From an uncultured Lachnoclostridium sp. (lineage in GTDB: Bacteria > Bacillota > Clostridia > Lachnospirales > Lachnospiraceae): a DNA stretch of 15,578 nt. Below the pieces are notes generated by a model that saw only the letters and a program-made list of their open reading frames with translations, made no database searches and was not told where the DNA came from. The stretch spans positions 1 through 15,578 of the forward strand of contig CABQJX010000062.1 in NCBI GenBank assembly GCA_902464595.1. Direction: 5' to 3'. Made by a program: the position numbers and the translations under genes. This document shows, piece after piece, positions 6,760 to 14,291 of the stretch (position 1 is the stretch's first letter; the number at the start of each line of letters is the position of its first letter).

Positions 6760-7697
6760 TCCTCTTTCTTCTCCTTCTGGGAAAAATATAGTTTGTAAAG
6801 CCGTTCTCCTTCTCTCTGAAGGGCTTTTTCCATATTCAGATAAGCCTCCAAAAACTCTCTGGATTTGGGAGTAAGCTGGGAAAATCCCCCCTCTGCTCCC
6901 CCGGATTGAGTGACTAAAAGGGGAAATCCCAGCTGCCGCTCTGCTTCCTTCAATGTTTTCCAGCCTTTCGTGTAGGACATGTGCATCTGGCGGCATGCAG
7001 TCTGCATAGAGCCTGTGTGGCTGATCAGGGACAGAAACTGGGCGGCCTGGGGGCCGAAAAATCCTTCATTCCGCTCCAGAGTCAGCTGCACCTGGGGATA
7101 TACTTCGATCCGTTTTTTCTTTATGCTTCCCTTGGCACAGTCCTCATCTGACTCTACCGACATAATGATCCCCTCGTCCTCCACAGCGATCTCCTCCACC
7201 TGTTCGGAAAATCCCTGACAGCGGAGGGCTTTTTTTAGTCCCCCATCTCCATTATAATCCAAAAGGCTTCCAATCACTGATTTCGATACAAGCACCGGAT
7301 GCCCTCTCATCCCGCCGTAAACCGGACATACGATCGGAGACCCGCATTCCATCATCCGATGGATGGTATCTGACAGAAACATGGGGAATTTGACTGGAAG
7401 AAGGAACACCCGGTCACACAGATCTTCAATATAGTTTAGCCCCATACAGATGCTGTCATACATCTGCGTCTCCCCATAATCGGGATTTCTAAGGCAGATC
7501 ACCCGAAGGCCGGAAATATGCTTTTCCAGCTGGTCTGCCTGAAACCCGGTCACCACTACAATCGGATCAATAGATGCCCTGCGCAGGGTAAGAATAATAC
7601 GCCGGATCGCCGTGCTGTCTCCCACTGGCAGCATGGGCCGAAACTGGCTGATGCTGCTTTTATGTCCCGCTGCAATGATCACTGCTCCTGTTTTCAT
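6756..7697 (-). CDS. MobA-like nucleotidyltransferase domain fused to a ModE-type winged helix
   Basis: In this 313-residue protein, residues 1-190 have a MobA/MocA-like fold: AVIIAAGHKSS (5-15), FRPMLPVG (19-26), VVVTGF (47-52), YGGMRGHPVLV (127-137) and a closing ESDED. Key residues are altered. The usual AAGxSxRMG loop reads AAGHKSSIS, without the arginine, and the usual DQP/DMP metal site reads PVKFP (101-105), so catalysis is doubtful. Residues 200-290 match the ModE N-terminal winged helix-turn-helix, with GPQAAQFLSLISHTGSM, SYTKGWKTLKEAE and the wing LVTQSGGAEGGFSQLT. ModE represses molybdate uptake genes when molybdate binds its MOP domains, which are absent here. The first domain may therefore act as the sensor of a cofactor or nucleotide ligand (inference). 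The gene sits between modC and xdhC, with a purine-rich repeat ahead of it. The start at 7697 has GGGAG close upstream. Confidence 0.85.
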   Translation of the reverse strand: MKTGAVIIAAGHKSSISQFRPMLPVGDSTAIRRIILTLRRASIDPIVVVTGFQADQLEKHISGLRVICLRNPDYGETQMYDSICMGLNYIEDLCDRVFLLPVKFPMFLSDTIHRMMECGSPIVCPVYGGMRGHPVLVSKSVIGSLLDYNGDGGLKKALRCQGFSEQVEEIAVEDEGIIMSVESDEDCAKGSIKKKRIEVYPQVQLTLERNEGFFGPQAAQFLSLISHTGSMQTACRQMHMSYTKGWKTLKEAERQLGFPLLVTQSGGAEGGFSQLTPKSREFLEAYLNMEKALQREGERLYKLYFSQKEKKEE

Positions 7698-7710
7698 AGA
7701 CTCCCGTTCC

Positions 7711-7790
7711 TTTCTTCTCGATTTCCCTTGTTTTCCCTTGGTTCCCCTTGCTTTCTCTTGCTTTCCTCTATTTCTCTCTATTTTCCTGTG
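7711..7790 (-). repeat. Degenerate 10-bp repeats, polypurine on the coding strand
   Basis: About eight 10-bp units run from the modC 3' end through the gap to the next gene. The clearest on the plus strand are ATTTCCCTTG (7721-7730), TTTTCCCTTG (7731-7740), GTTCCCCTTG (7741-7750) and CTTTCTCTTG (7751-7760). The transcribed RNA is nearly all purine and repeats AAGGGAAA/AAGGGGAA, which resembles serial weak Shine-Dalgarno sites ahead of the MobA/ModE-like start codon. Confidence 0.7.
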
Positions 7791-8917
7791 TCAGACAGCA
7801 AAAGAAGGGCCTTGGGAGCGATCCGAAGCCAATCCGGAGCTACCCCTGCCTGGTCATGGGTATGGATATTTTTCTCCTTTTTCCACCAAAGCCCATTGTC
7901 CAGGGTGACATACCACTCAAAGGGCATCTCTGTCACAGATGGAGAAACAACGGGGATCAGATTGGCATCCTCCCTGCCCTCAAGTACCTTCGCTTCTCCT
8001 TGGGACAAGGGTTCCAGATCATGGGCCCGGATCCCTACCCAGGTAATAGTATCGTCCAGGGGCCGGGCCGTGGTGAGCTCCAGACCCTTCCAATCCAGGG
8101 CACGGATACGTCTCTCTCCCACCCGCTCAATCCGGGACAGATTCTTACAGCCCGTCAGCCTGGCTGCCTGACAGGTTCCCGGATCCTGGAAAATATCCCT
8201 GGTACGCCCTGATGTCAGGACAGTTCCCTGATCCATCAAAAGCAGGCGGTCGCAGAGCTGATAGGCCTCGTCCCTGTCATGAGTCACCATCACTGCAGCC
8301 CCATCGTATTCCCGGATCGCAGCAGCCAGCTCCAGACGAAGCCCCTCCCTCAGATATGTGTCCATGGCAGAAAAGGGCTCATCTAAAAGAAGGGCCTCCG
8401 GCTCATAGGCCAGACACCTGGCCAAGGCTGCCCTCTGCTGCTGTCCCCCAGACAGCTGGGAAGGATACCGTTTCTCCAGCCCTTCCAGCCGGAACCGCTC
8501 TACCATAAGGGAGGTTCTCCTCTTTTTTTCCTGAGAGGAAAATCGTTTTCCCCACCTTCCCTGCAGCCCCGCCATAATGTTCTGCTCTACTGTCATGCCG
8601 GGGAACAGGGCGTAATTTTGAAACACATAGCCTACATGGCGCAGCTGGGGTTTTAAGTTGATCTTTAAGGAAGAATCATAGAGAACCCGCCCCCCAGCAG
8701 CCTCGCCTCTGGCATATCGAAGGGCAATCCTCCCCTGATCCGGCGAAAGGATTCCTGCAATGGATTTTAATGTCATACTCTTTCCACAGCCTGACGGCCC
8801 CAGTATTCCAAGGCAGCCTCTCCCTGCCTCAAAAGAAATATCCAGAGCAAAGTCCTTTAACTTCTTTTTTATATCTGCCTCCAGCACAAGATCATACTCC
8901 GACTTCAACGTATCCAC
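7778..8917 (-). CDS. modC: Molybdate ABC transporter ATP-binding protein ModC
   Basis: This 379-residue ATPase powers molybdate import with ModB and ModA. It shows Walker A GPSGCGKS (40-47), Q-loop VFQNYALFP (98-106), signature LSGGQQQR (155-162), Walker B ALLLDEP (175-181) and switch histidine H213 in THD. Residues 230-379 form a C-terminal regulatory region in the place of the TOBE/MOP domain, but only weakly conserved. The annotated start is GTG, directly abutting the modB stop (TAGGTG). A TTG three codons later, preceded by GGTGG, is an alternative. The end of the gene runs into a purine-rich 10-bp repeat. The permease-ATPase order and absence of spacing imply translational coupling. Confidence 0.93.
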   Translation of the reverse strand: MDTLKSEYDLVLEADIKKKLKDFALDISFEAGRGCLGILGPSGCGKSMTLKSIAGILSPDQGRIALRYARGEAAGGRVLYDSSLKINLKPQLRHVGYVFQNYALFPGMTVEQNIMAGLQGRWGKRFSSQEKKRRTSLMVERFRLEGLEKRYPSQLSGGQQQRAALARCLAYEPEALLLDEPFSAMDTYLREGLRLELAAAIREYDGAAVMVTHDRDEAYQLCDRLLLMDQGTVLTSGRTRDIFQDPGTCQAARLTGCKNLSRIERVGERRIRALDWKGLELTTARPLDDTITWVGIRAHDLEPLSQGEAKVLEGREDANLIPVVSPSVTEMPFEWYVTLDNGLWWKKEKNIHTHDQAGVAPDWLRIAPKALLLLSDTGK

Positions 8918-9589
8918 CTACCTTTTTCCCCGTACAGGCCGTAAAGCTGCCAGGTTCATTGCCACAATGGCTGCAAAAGCTGCCGCTGCGATCACCGCCA
9001 CATAATCATAAGCGGTATCCATATTTCCCGCAGCCACCTCCGAGTACACTGCCATAGGCAGGGTCCTGGTTTTTCCCGCTATATTTCCTGCGATCATAGC
9101 TGTTGCCCCAAATTCTCCCAATCCCCTGGCAAAAGCCAGGACACCGCCGCTGACTACTCCGGGAAGTCCTCCTGACATCAGCACCTTCCAAAAAATATCC
9201 CATTCGCTCATCCCTAAGGTTCTGGCCGCTGACGCCAGATCCGGATCCACCTGCTCAAAGGCTCCCCTGGCAGAACGATACATCAGCGGAAAGGACATGA
9301 CCACCGCCGCAATAACAGTCGCTCCCCAGGAAAATGCGATCTTTACTCCAAAATAGTCAATAAAAAACTGGCCCACAGGCCGTTTTACTCCAAAAATATA
9401 AAGGAGAAAAAATCCAGCTACTGTGGGCGGAAGAACCAGGGGCAGCGTCAAAACGCCGTCCCATATGAGCTTCCATGTTTCATTTTTCATACTGACTACA
9501 GCCCAGGCTGCAAAAATGCCCAGGAAAAAAGTGATAAAAATGGAAAGGCTGGCTGTTTTTATGGATATGAATACGGGTGACCAGTCCAT
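8918..9589 (-). CDS. modB: Molybdate ABC transporter permease ModB
   Basis: This 223-residue inner-membrane protein has about five to six membrane segments, as ModB requires. The segment DPDLASAARTLGMSEWDIFW (115-134) is the EAA-type loop that docks on ModC, and GLGEFGATAMIAGN (156-169) is a strong ModB/CysT-family marker. The start at 9589 has AGGAGG 8 nt upstream. It follows modA by 52 nt and abuts modC. Sulfate or tungstate permeases are related, but the flanking molybdenum cofactor genes favour molybdate. Confidence 0.94.
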   Translation of the reverse strand: MDWSPVFISIKTASLSIFITFFLGIFAAWAVVSMKNETWKLIWDGVLTLPLVLPPTVAGFFLLYIFGVKRPVGQFFIDYFGVKIAFSWGATVIAAVVMSFPLMYRSARGAFEQVDPDLASAARTLGMSEWDIFWKVLMSGGLPGVVSGGVLAFARGLGEFGATAMIAGNIAGKTRTLPMAVYSEVAAGNMDTAYDYVAVIAAAAFAAIVAMNLAALRPVRGKR

Positions 9590-9641
9590 AAGCCGTTCCT
9601 CCTGATTTCAAGTCTCTGCACAGATCCAAAGGGGACTGCGC

Positions 9642-10592
9642 CTACTCTCCCTTTGTAAATCCGTACTCCTCAAATACCTTCATGGCTTCCTCTGACTTTA
9701 AGAACTCTACAAAGTCACCTGCCTCCTCCTGGTGGGCAGAATCCTTCACCACTGCCACAGGGTAAATAACCTTTTTCTGCAGGCTTCCCTCCGGAGCCTC
9801 TGCCACGATCTCCACCTGATCGGACATGCTGGCTGCATCGGTAGCATAGACAATGCCTGCCTCAGCGCTGGAGGCAGCTACCTGGTTTAACACCTCAGTC
9901 ACATTAGTTCCAAAGCTTACTTTGTCTTGGATCTTATCCCAAATCCCTAAGCTTGTGAGGGCTTCCTGTGCATACTGGCCTGCCGGAACACTGGCAGGAT
10001 CCCCCAACGCGATGATGCCTGCCTTTTCAATATCTTCAAAAGATGCAAGCCCTGCGCTGCTTCCTGCGGGAATGATGAGGACGATCTTATTTTCCAGCAG
10101 GTTGGTAATGGTGTCAGAGGCGATCATTCCCTCCCCATCCAGCGCCTTCATCTGCTTCTCTGCTGCTGACATGAACACATCTGCCTCCAGGCCCTCCTCG
10201 ATCTGGGTCTGAAGCTTTCCGGAGCTGTCATACGTTCCCTCGACAGAAACGCCTGGATACTGCTCCTCAAACATAGGGATCAGCTCCTCCTCATAAGCAT
10301 TTTTCAGGCTTGCCGCAGCTGCCACAAGGATCTCCACGGGCTCACCTTCTGTTTTGGCTGCTTCCTGGCTTTCGGCCCCGTCATCTGCTTTGCTTGTATC
10401 CTGACTGCCGGCTCCGCCGCCTGTTTTGCCTGCTTCCTGGCTATCTTCCTTCGTCTCCGGAGCTTCCGCTGCTTCTGTCTGGGTTCCCGCTGTTTCCTTT
10501 GAGCCGGAAGTCTCCTTTGCGCCGCTTCCGCAGCCTGCAAGGACTGCCGCCGCCATCAATGCTACCATCGCCATACGGATCTGTTTCTTCAT
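9642..10592 (-). CDS. modA: Molybdate-binding lipoprotein ModA
   Basis: This 316-residue precursor has a lipoprotein signal peptide ending in the lipobox LAGC, so C21 would be lipidated and the protein anchored outside the membrane. Residues 22-86 form a Thr/Glu/Ala/Gly-rich spacer containing three 12-residue repeats. The binding domain starts at 87 and keeps VAAAASLKNAY (with S95), TYDSSGKLQTQIE (120-132) and ADVFMSAAEKQM, plus a later GIVYATDA. These match the serines, valine and tyrosine that hold the oxyanion in ModA. The start at 10592 has AGGAGG 9 nt upstream; an in-frame extension to 10652 lacks such a site and would bury the signal peptide. Its gene follows the MOSC-MogA gene by 46 nt. 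Confidence 0.93.
   Translation of the reverse strand: MKKQIRMAMVALMAAAVLAGCGSGAKETSGSKETAGTQTEAAEAPETKEDSQEAGKTGGGAGSQDTSKADDGAESQEAAKTEGEPVEILVAAAASLKNAYEEELIPMFEEQYPGVSVEGTYDSSGKLQTQIEEGLEADVFMSAAEKQMKALDGEGMIASDTITNLLENKIVLIIPAGSSAGLASFEDIEKAGIIALGDPASVPAGQYAQEALTSLGIWDKIQDKVSFGTNVTEVLNQVAASSAEAGIVYATDAASMSDQVEIVAEAPEGSLQKKVIYPVAVVKDSAHQEEAGDFVEFLKSEEAMKVFEEYGFTKGE
10335..10442 (-). repeat. Three 36-bp imperfect repeats in the ModA spacer
   Basis: ModA residues 51-62, 63-74 and 75-86 begin SQEAGKTG, SQDTSKAD and SQEAAKTE. Each is 12 residues, so the DNA unit is 36 bp. They lengthen the flexible tether between the lipid-anchored cysteine and the molybdate-binding domain. The repeats are diverged. 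Confidence 0.6.
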
Positions 10593-10638
10593 TATCCATC
10601 TCCTCCTAAGTCTATATAATCGCTTCTTTCCCCAGCTC

Positions 10639-11604
10639 TTAGCGCCTTGCACATTCTACAGCGCTTCCGCGCAGGATTTTAAGGCCGTGATCTAAACTTC
10701 CCATAATAAATCCCAGGCTTTCTGTTACCGCCTTCGGGCTTCCCGGAAGATTCACGATCAATGTCTTTCCCCGGATCACAGACACACCGCGGCTGAGCAT
10801 AGCACGATCCGTCATCTCCATGGATCTCATTCGGATATACTCTGCAATCCCCGGCGCATTCCGGTCTGCCACTGCCATGGTTGCCTCTGGCGTCTGATCT
10901 CTCATAGAAAAGCCGGTTCCTCCGCTGGTGAGGATCAGATCCACCTGACGGCTGTCTGCCAGACGGATCAGCTGGATCTTGAGACGCCCCGGCTCGTCAG
11001 GAAGGATCATGGTCTCAACCACATCATATCCGGCTTTCTCTAACATTTCCTTTGCAGCCGGGCCGCTCTCGTCCTCCCGCTCCCCTGCTGCTCCCTTGTC
11101 GCTGAGGGTGATCACGGCAGCAGTGAACGGACGATCCTCCTTTGGCGGTTCCACCCGCATCACATCTCCCGGACGGATCACTCCCTCCTTCTTTACCTGA
11201 GCGAACACTCCCTCCTTTGGCATGATACACTCTCCCATGCGCTGGAAGATAGCGCAGTGGCTGTGACATTCCTTACCGATCTGGGTCATTTCTAACTCCA
11301 CATCCCCGGCGTACAGCCTTGTGCCCACTGGAAGGCTTCTGAAATCGATCCCCTCAACCACCAGGTTCTCTCCAAATGCTCCGTCGATCACATTGGCTCC
11401 CCTCTCATTGAAGGCTTTCACCTTATCGTAGGACAGAAGGCTCACCTGGCGATGCCAATTCCCGCCATGGGCGTCCCCCTCAATTCCAAATCCAATGATA
11501 AAATGCCCTTCCTCGATGGAATGTTTCTCGATCCCCCTCCGGTCACTTATGCAAATGGCCTTCACCACACCTGTGGGATATACCTTTTCCTCTGTTCCTG
11601 ACAT
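10639..11604 (-). CDS. MOSC domain fused to MogA/MoaB-type molybdopterin-binding domain
   Basis: In this 321-residue protein, residues 8-153 form a MOSC domain with GIEGDAHGG (40-48), GAFGENLVVEG (75-85) and the conserved GKECHSHCAIF (110-120). MOSC domains bind or carry sulfur in molybdenum enzyme metabolism. Residues 160-318 form a MogA/MoaB domain with AAVITLSDKG (162-171), LTSGGTGFSMRDQTPEA (225-241) and VNLPGSPKAV (284-293). MogA adenylates molybdopterin before metal insertion, so the fusion may join adenylation with sulfur or metal handling. The start is placed at ATG 11604, because GGAGGG at the end of moaA sits 7-8 nt upstream. A TTG at 11619 in the same frame lies inside moaA and is less likely. 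The gap from moaA is 4 nt. Confidence 0.92.
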   Translation of the reverse strand: MSGTEEKVYPTGVVKAICISDRRGIEKHSIEEGHFIIGFGIEGDAHGGNWHRQVSLLSYDKVKAFNERGANVIDGAFGENLVVEGIDFRSLPVGTRLYAGDVELEMTQIGKECHSHCAIFQRMGECIMPKEGVFAQVKKEGVIRPGDVMRVEPPKEDRPFTAAVITLSDKGAAGEREDESGPAAKEMLEKAGYDVVETMILPDEPGRLKIQLIRLADSRQVDLILTSGGTGFSMRDQTPEATMAVADRNAPGIAEYIRMRSMEMTDRAMLSRGVSVIRGKTLIVNLPGSPKAVTESLGFIMGSLDHGLKILRGSAVECARR

Positions 11605-11608
11605 ATCT

Positions 11609-12649
11609 TTACCCTCCAATTGAAATCATATTATGTGTTTCTGTAATTTCCCCTGGCTTCTCAAAGCAGTGAGCCGCCGGTTTTTCCAATATTGCCTTTT
11701 CCACTGCCTGGCGCAGCTGCTTCTGGAGCTCTGGATTTCCCGGATCTCCTGCATAAGGCCAATGATAGTGCCCTCCCTCCGGGGGACGCTGATCGCCCTT
11801 TCTCAAAATAGCCCTCAGATCCACTCCATCTTCATAGCAGAGACAGGGCTTTAAGTATCCCTGAGCCGTAAGGCGTACCCGATTGCAGGAGGAACAAAAT
11901 TTTCCGTGAATAGCACTGATCAGCCCAATGCTTCCCTTCCAGCCGGGAATCCGGTAATAGACCGCAGGACCGAATCCATGGATCCCGTGATCCTCCTCCA
12001 GATCCGGATATGCTTCTTTCATATGGGATAACAAGGTTTGATGGTCAATGGTCTTAAACTGCTTTCCATATCCGATGGGCATCATCTCAATAAAGCGCAC
12101 GTCCACAGGAAGGTCTTTGGCCAGCTCCGCCATTGGACGCCAATCCATTTCCCCTCCTTCTTCCCCAAAATCAATGGATACAGCGTTGATCTTCACAGAT
12201 ATAGGCAGTTTGGAGGCCCGGTCAATGGCCTTTAAAACAGTGTCTAAGCTGTCAAACCCTGTAATATTCTCATAGAGCTTCCTATCAAGAGTATCCAGGC
12301 TGATATTAATGCCGTCAATCCCGGCTTCCAGCAGTTCATCCAAATACCGGTCCAGCAGGATCCCATTGGTGGTGATCGTTACCTTCTCGATGCCTGCTGT
12401 GGATTTCAGCCGTTTCACCAGCTGGCAGCAGTCCCTTCTCACTAAGGGCTCTCCCCCTGTCACCTTGATGGTACGGATCCCCAGGCCTGCGGCGCAGACA
12501 GCCACTGCCTCCATCTCCTCCATGGACAAAATATCCCATCTCGGCACGCTCTCCACGCCGTGAGGCATACAGTAGCGGCAGCGCAGGTTACAGCGGTCCG
12601 TAATGGATATTCTCATATAATCAATGGTTCTTCCAAATGCATCCTTCAT
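11609..12649 (-). CDS. moaA: GTP 3',8-cyclase MoaA (radical SAM)
   Basis: This 346-residue enzyme performs the first step of molybdenum cofactor synthesis, rearranging GTP to 3',8-cyclo-GTP. The N-terminal radical SAM cluster is C20-x3-C24-x2-C27, with TGGEPLVR at 64-71. The C-terminal cluster is C252-x2-C255-x13-C269, and the chain ends in Gly-Gly, as required in MoaA. Residues 284-306 are a Pro/Gly/His-rich insertion (GDQRPPEGG, HYHWPY) between the second cluster and the final helix, not present in the E. coli protein. The start at 12649 has AAGGGG about 10 nt upstream, and the gene follows moaC by 12 nt. Confidence 0.95.
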   Translation of the reverse strand: MKDAFGRTIDYMRISITDRCNLRCRYCMPHGVESVPRWDILSMEEMEAVAVCAAGLGIRTIKVTGGEPLVRRDCCQLVKRLKSTAGIEKVTITTNGILLDRYLDELLEAGIDGINISLDTLDRKLYENITGFDSLDTVLKAIDRASKLPISVKINAVSIDFGEEGGEMDWRPMAELAKDLPVDVRFIEMMPIGYGKQFKTIDHQTLLSHMKEAYPDLEEDHGIHGFGPAVYYRIPGWKGSIGLISAIHGKFCSSCNRVRLTAQGYLKPCLCYEDGVDLRAILRKGDQRPPEGGHYHWPYAGDPGNPELQKQLRQAVEKAILEKPAAHCFEKPGEITETHNMISIGG

Positions 12650-12661
12650 ATCTTCTGCCCC

Positions 12662-13156
12662 TTATTCCTGTGGGGAAGGATGGTTCGGATTCTGAAATTC
12701 CCCGCTCTTTCCCCCTCTTTTATGCTCCAGATAGATGGATCCCAGTTCCATGGACTTGTCTACAGCCTTACACATGTCGTAAATCGTAAGAAGAGCCACC
12801 GAAACCCCGGTCAAAGCCTCCATCTCCACTCCAGTCTTTCCCGTCGTCCTGGCCGTACATACAGCCTGGATCTCATTGGTCTCCCGCTTAATCGTAAAAT
12901 CCACGGTCAGCTTTGTCAGGTTTAACAGATGGCACAGCGGGATCAGCTCCGAAGTCCTTTTGGCTCCCATGATCCCAGCCACTCTGGCTACCCCCAGGAC
13001 GTCTCCCTTTGCCATAGTCCCCTCTGCCACCTTCTCCAGGCACTGGGGACTCATGAAAATACTTCCCTTGGCGACTGCCTCCCTCTTTGTCTCTTTTTTA
13101 TCGCCCACATCCACCATAAGGGCGTTTCCCTGGTCATCAAAATGTGTAAATTCCAT
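12662..13156 (-). CDS. moaC: Cyclic pyranopterin monophosphate synthase MoaC
   Basis: This 164-residue protein of normal family length converts 3',8-cyclo-GTP from MoaA to cyclic pyranopterin monophosphate. Conserved parts are KGDVLGVARVAGIMGAKRT (50-68), LIPLCHLL (71-78), GKTGVEMEALT (106-116) and TIYDMCKAVDK (124-134). D127 and K130 correspond to the catalytic Asp and Lys of E. coli MoaC. A short polar tail (146-164) is not conserved. The start has a strong GAGGAGG 4 nt upstream. It lies 27 nt after the MoeA-like gene and 12 nt before moaA, as expected for a MoaC/MoaA pair. moaD and moaE are not in the window. Confidence 0.96.
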   Translation of the reverse strand: MEFTHFDDQGNALMVDVGDKKETKREAVAKGSIFMSPQCLEKVAEGTMAKGDVLGVARVAGIMGAKRTSELIPLCHLLNLTKLTVDFTIKRETNEIQAVCTARTTGKTGVEMEALTGVSVALLTIYDMCKAVDKSMELGSIYLEHKRGGKSGEFQNPNHPSPQE

Positions 13157-13183
13157 TTTTCCTCCTCTTACGCGAACACAAGC

Positions 13184-14242
13184 TTAAATCCCTTTTCCAA
13201 AACCACAGTTGGGGAAGGTGCAGACAGGGCAGCTCAGGCACAGTCCTCCCTGTCCCAAAGCAGCCAATTCCTCCGGCGTCACCTCATCATCTGCCATCAC
13301 TCTTGGAATCACCAGATCGAAAATGGTGCGCTTTGCGTACATTACACAGCCTGGAAGCCCCATAATAGCTACGGTACGGGGATTCTCCCCTTCCTTTACT
13401 TCATAGTAAGCCAATAGGAACATCGCCCCAGGGAGCACCGGAGCGCCATAGGATACGATCCTTGCCCCGGTATTCTTGATCGCCAAAGGCGTCTTATCAT
13501 CTGGATCCACACTCATTCCGCCTGTACAGACGACAATGTCTGCCCCCTTTTGGATCATATCCAGAATCGAAGCAGTCACTTTTGTATCATCATCATTCCA
13601 GGTCACATGGTCAATGATCTCTGTGTCAAACTCAGCCAGCTTTCCTTCGATCACAGGAGTAAAGGTATCTTTGATACGTCCATAGAACACTTCGTTTCCC
13701 GTGGTCACGATCCCTGCCTTTTTGTGCACAAATGGTTTCAGATCCAGAATGGGGCGTCCTCCTGTGGCTTTTTCCGCCGCCTTTTTGGCCGCCTCCATCT
13801 TCTCCTCCTCGATTACCAGAGGGATGATACGGGTTCCTGCCAGCTTATCCCCCTTTTTTACAGCAAAATTACCGTGGCGGGCAGCGATCATCATCTGGCC
13901 GAAGCCATTCACTGCCTTCAGTCCCTCATTGTCCACCTTTAAAAGGCCGTCGCAGTCCGCCGTCAGCTCGATCTTACCCTCTTTTGCCTCAGAGCGCTCC
14001 ATATGTCCGCCCATGCACATAGAGCAGAGCACCTCTGCTGCATCATTTTCATGGAGCATCCCCTCCTCCTTCTCCCACACGTAGAGCTGATCCTTCCCCA
14101 CGCTTAAAAGAACGGGAATGTCCTCTTTTGTAACTACATGTCCCTTGCGGAACACTGCATCCTTTGTAACTCCCTTAATGATCTGTGTAATGTCATGGCA
14201 TAAAACCGCGCCCTCTGCATCCACTGTTTTAATCAGCTTCAT
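13184..14242 (-). CDS. MoeA-like molybdopterin-binding protein with a four-cysteine tail
   Basis: In this 352-residue protein, residues 175-315 form a MoCF_biosynth (MoeA/MogA fold) domain: GIVTTGNEVFYGRI (177-190), DIVVCTGGMSVDPDDKTP (235-252) and MGLPGCVMYAKRTIFD (294-309). The N-terminal 170 residues lack the full MoeA domain layout, so this is a MoeA relative and not canonical MoeA. The C-terminus carries C335-x2-C338-x2-C341-x4-C346 near the end, a likely metal or Fe-S site. The family is common in Clostridia, but its exact step is not established; binding of molybdopterin during metal insertion is likely. It is the first gene of the molybdenum operon, directly behind the ModE-like operator. 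GGAGG lies 9 nt upstream of the start. Confidence 0.88.
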   Translation of the reverse strand: MKLIKTVDAEGAVLCHDITQIIKGVTKDAVFRKGHVVTKEDIPVLLSVGKDQLYVWEKEEGMLHENDAAEVLCSMCMGGHMERSEAKEGKIELTADCDGLLKVDNEGLKAVNGFGQMMIAARHGNFAVKKGDKLAGTRIIPLVIEEEKMEAAKKAAEKATGGRPILDLKPFVHKKAGIVTTGNEVFYGRIKDTFTPVIEGKLAEFDTEIIDHVTWNDDDTKVTASILDMIQKGADIVVCTGGMSVDPDDKTPLAIKNTGARIVSYGAPVLPGAMFLLAYYEVKEGENPRTVAIMGLPGCVMYAKRTIFDLVIPRVMADDEVTPEELAALGQGGLCLSCPVCTFPNCGFGKGI

Positions 14243-14258
14243 TCTCCCTAACCTCCAC

Positions 14259-14282
14259 CGTTATTTATTTTTTCAAATAACG
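14259..14282 (-). promoter_or_regulatory. Candidate ModE operator
   Basis: CGTTATTT (14259-14266) and AAATAACG (14275-14282) form a perfect inverted repeat with an 8-nt spacer, 24 bp in all. The E. coli ModE site, as I recall it, has CGnTAT and ATAACG ends over about the same length. The dyad starts 9 nt after the -10 box and ends just before the ribosome binding site, so a bound repressor would block transcription initiation. The operon encodes a ModE-type DNA-binding domain. Confidence 0.65.
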
Positions 14283-14291
14283 CATGTTTAT

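Noticed and set aside
5584..6798. Plus-strand 404-codon open frame
   Set aside because: It is antisense to xdhC, whose motifs are unambiguous, and the encoded sequence has no recognisable domain; a shadow frame.
6760..6996. N-terminal extension of xdhC by 79 codons
   Set aside because: It only re-reads the preceding gene in another frame. The ATG at 6759, with AAGGAG and ATGA overlap, gives the normal family N-terminus.
14243..14285. Molybdenum cofactor riboswitch ahead of the molybdenum operon
   Set aside because: The predicted leader is only about 43 nt and is filled by the operator dyad and the ribosome site.
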